DNA of 64,000 bases, taken from assembly GCA_022772735.1 (NCBI GenBank), contig JALEZD010000023.1, positions 123,791 to 187,790 on the forward strand, read 5' to 3'. The position numbers were made by a program, and so were the translations under genes. Shown piece after piece: positions 61,558 through 64,000 of the stretch (positions are counted from its first letter, which is position 1; every line of letters begins with the position of its first letter). The stretch is from Erysipelotrichaceae bacterium. Its GTDB lineage: Bacteria > Bacillota_I > Bacilli_A > Erysipelotrichales > Erysipelotrichaceae. The notes beneath the pieces are model-generated. The model ran no database searches. It saw only the letters and a program-made list of their open reading frames with translations, and was not told where the DNA came from.

Positions 61558-62705
61558 ATATTATTTTTAAACTGTGTAGGTGTTAAATTGTATTGTTTTT
61601 TAAATAAACTTTGAAAGTGACTTTGACTTGAAAAGTTTAGTTTGTCGCTAATTTCTTTAATCGTATATTCCGTATTAAGTAGTAAATCTTTAGCTTTTTC
61701 AAGTCGTAAGTTTTGTATATATGATTGTATATTAATTCCTGTATCATCAATAAAAGCTTTAGAAATGTAACTTCTATTCATTCCAAAAACTTTAGCCAAA
61801 TTATTAACTTGTAAATTATTATCAATATTGTTATTTATATATTCGATTAAATTTTTAACAATTTGTCTATATTTTGTTTGTGGTTTAAGCTTGTTTGATA
61901 AATCAAATATTTTTTTAATTGCTTCTTTAAAAGTTTCTTCAATTTTTATATAGTTATCTAACTTATTTATTTCAATAATATATTTAAAGATTAAGTTATC
62001 AATTGTTTTATAATCAACTCCTAAATCAATTATATGTTTTGATATTCTAGATAGATAAAATATAATACCACTCTTATAATTTATTAGATTATTTTCTAAT
62101 TGTTTTTCATTAATATTTACCTCAATATTATTTAAAAAAGACATAAATTTTATATGATCAAATTGAGATATAACTTCTTTTAAATTATTATCAAAATTAT
62201 CTACTATTTTTTTAGGGTAATGAATAGTTTTATATTTTCTAATAGTATTTAAATCAGTATTTTTTAATATATCATTATATGTAATATTAGTGAAATTTAT
62301 AGAATAATTTAAAAATATAATCAATTTTATAAAATCATCAAAATCCATCTTAATTAAAGATGTTAATTCATCAGAGACTTTTATAACAATCTTGTTAGGC
62401 ATTTTTAGATATTTACAAATGTCTAATGCATCATCAATTGTTAAATTTCTTTTTACAACTGGACCAATAATTAATTTTAATTTTTCTTTCTTTGTGTAGA
62501 TGGGAATTTGTGCCATAAAAACATTATCTTTAAAGCATTTAAAATCTATTTCGTCAAATGTTTTTTTAAAGTATAAATAGTTAATTAGAGATAATGTGTT
62601 GTTATCTTTTGGAAAATTTATTAAAACATTCTCATTTTTAAGAACTGTAAGTGGAACTAAAGAATATTTATAAAAGTTTTCAATAAATGTATTAAACTTG
62701 TTCAT
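61548..62705 (-). CDS. AraC-family transcriptional regulator with unknown N-terminal domain
   Basis: A 385-residue protein whose last 100 residues are an AraC/XylS DNA-binding domain: NLQVNNLAKVFGMNRSYISKAF (first HTH) and YTIKEISDKLNFSSQSHFQSLFKKQYNLTPTQF (second HTH). The N-terminal 280 residues are soluble, rich in Ile, Asn and Lys, and resemble no sensor I know; related YSIRK-type or YesN-like regulators have similar size. A ribosome site (GAGG on the minus strand) precedes ATG 62705. Convergent with the LamG-like gene, so a sugar-related role is possible. Confidence 0.85.
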   Translation of the reverse strand: MNKFNTFIENFYKYSLVPLTVLKNENVLINFPKDNNTLSLINYLYFKKTFDEIDFKCFKDNVFMAQIPIYTKKEKLKLIIGPVVKRNLTIDDALDICKYLKMPNKIVIKVSDELTSLIKMDFDDFIKLIIFLNYSINFTNITYNDILKNTDLNTIRKYKTIHYPKKIVDNFDNNLKEVISQFDHIKFMSFLNNIEVNINEKQLENNLINYKSGIIFYLSRISKHIIDLGVDYKTIDNLIFKYIIEINKLDNYIKIEETFKEAIKKIFDLSNKLKPQTKYRQIVKNLIEYINNNIDNNLQVNNLAKVFGMNRSYISKAFIDDTGINIQSYIQNLRLEKAKDLLLNTEYTIKEISDKLNFSSQSHFQSLFKKQYNLTPTQFKNNIKN

Positions 62706-62741
62706 TTTTATACCTCAATAAACATTTTACATCAAACATAA

Positions 62742-62758
62742 AAAAAAGGGCATAGCCC

Positions 62759-62760
<2 letters not shown>
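62742..62760 (-). terminator. Intrinsic terminator of purA
   Basis: On the minus strand AAGGGC / GCCCTT (62760-62755 with 62751-62746) with a 3-nt loop and a run of T's. Overlaps the purA stop region. Confidence 0.8.

Positions 62761-64000
<1,240 letters not shown>

Overview
The window is 64 kb of a very AT-rich chromosome from a low-GC Gram-positive (Bacillota) lineage. PolC, EzrA, DivIB/FtsQ, the L21-Prp-L27-Obg block, a leucine T-box, and lipoprotein and LPXTG-free membrane proteins all point to a Bacilli-type monoderm. By gene content it could be near Erysipelotrichia or other Mollicutes-related Bacilli, but that placement is inference. TGA is used as a stop codon (recG, cysteine desulfurase), so the code is standard. 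Most genes are on the + strand and tightly packed. No rRNA, tRNA, CRISPR array or intact transposase was found.

Layout. 0.2-4 kb: a membrane-anchored XRE regulator translationally coupled to a VanZ-like protein, then a glycerophosphodiester phosphodiesterase with a membrane domain. 4-8 kb: gmk, a small membrane protein, murG, murB and ftsQ/divIB (peptidoglycan precursor and division genes). 8-13 kb: Asp23-like yloU, fakA, recG, rnc. 13-22 kb: sugar block with galM, galK, a HerA/DUF853 ATPase, a divergent LacI-type regulator, and the galactose-type ABC transporter mglBAC behind a strong promoter with a LacI/cre-type operator. 22-31 kb: FMN-binding lipoprotein, polC, rplU-prp-rpmA, obg, ruvA, ruvB. 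31-36 kb: rpsD (minus strand, long leader), ezrA, cysteine desulfurase, thiI, a small protein. 36-41 kb: assorted genes on both strands (degenerate metallophosphoesterase, HAD phosphatase, class-I glutamine amidotransferase, TIGR01212 radical SAM protein, DegV/FakB). 41-43.4 kb: leuS under a T-box.

43.5-56 kb holds the most distinctive region: a complete monoderm Tad/Flp pilus locus. It has a prepilin peptidase, five tandem Flp pilins (two too short for ordinary ORF calling), two TadE/F-like and one TadG-like minor pilins, CpaB, CpaE/TadZ, CpaF/TadA, TadB, TadC and a DUF192 protein. No secretin is present, as expected without an outer membrane. The locus is bracketed by two coiled-coil proteins that share a conserved C-terminal module, and a large GT-C-like membrane protein sits at its 5' edge. 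I infer that these three are accessory parts of this pilus system, and they are the best candidates in the window for something undescribed.

56-64 kb: a short pyrophosphatase-like protein, scpA-scpB with an overlapping SGNH-hydrolase lipoprotein and a DUF4358 lipoprotein, purC-purB with a LamG-like protein, an AraC-type regulator, and purA running off the window end.

Regulatory features readable from sequence include the leuS T-box, long leaders before rpsD and rplU, a candidate leaderless mRNA, several perfect palindromes at promoters, a recurrent extended -10 nine-mer, and many intrinsic terminators. All calls rest on reading motifs and translations by eye; no database search was run.
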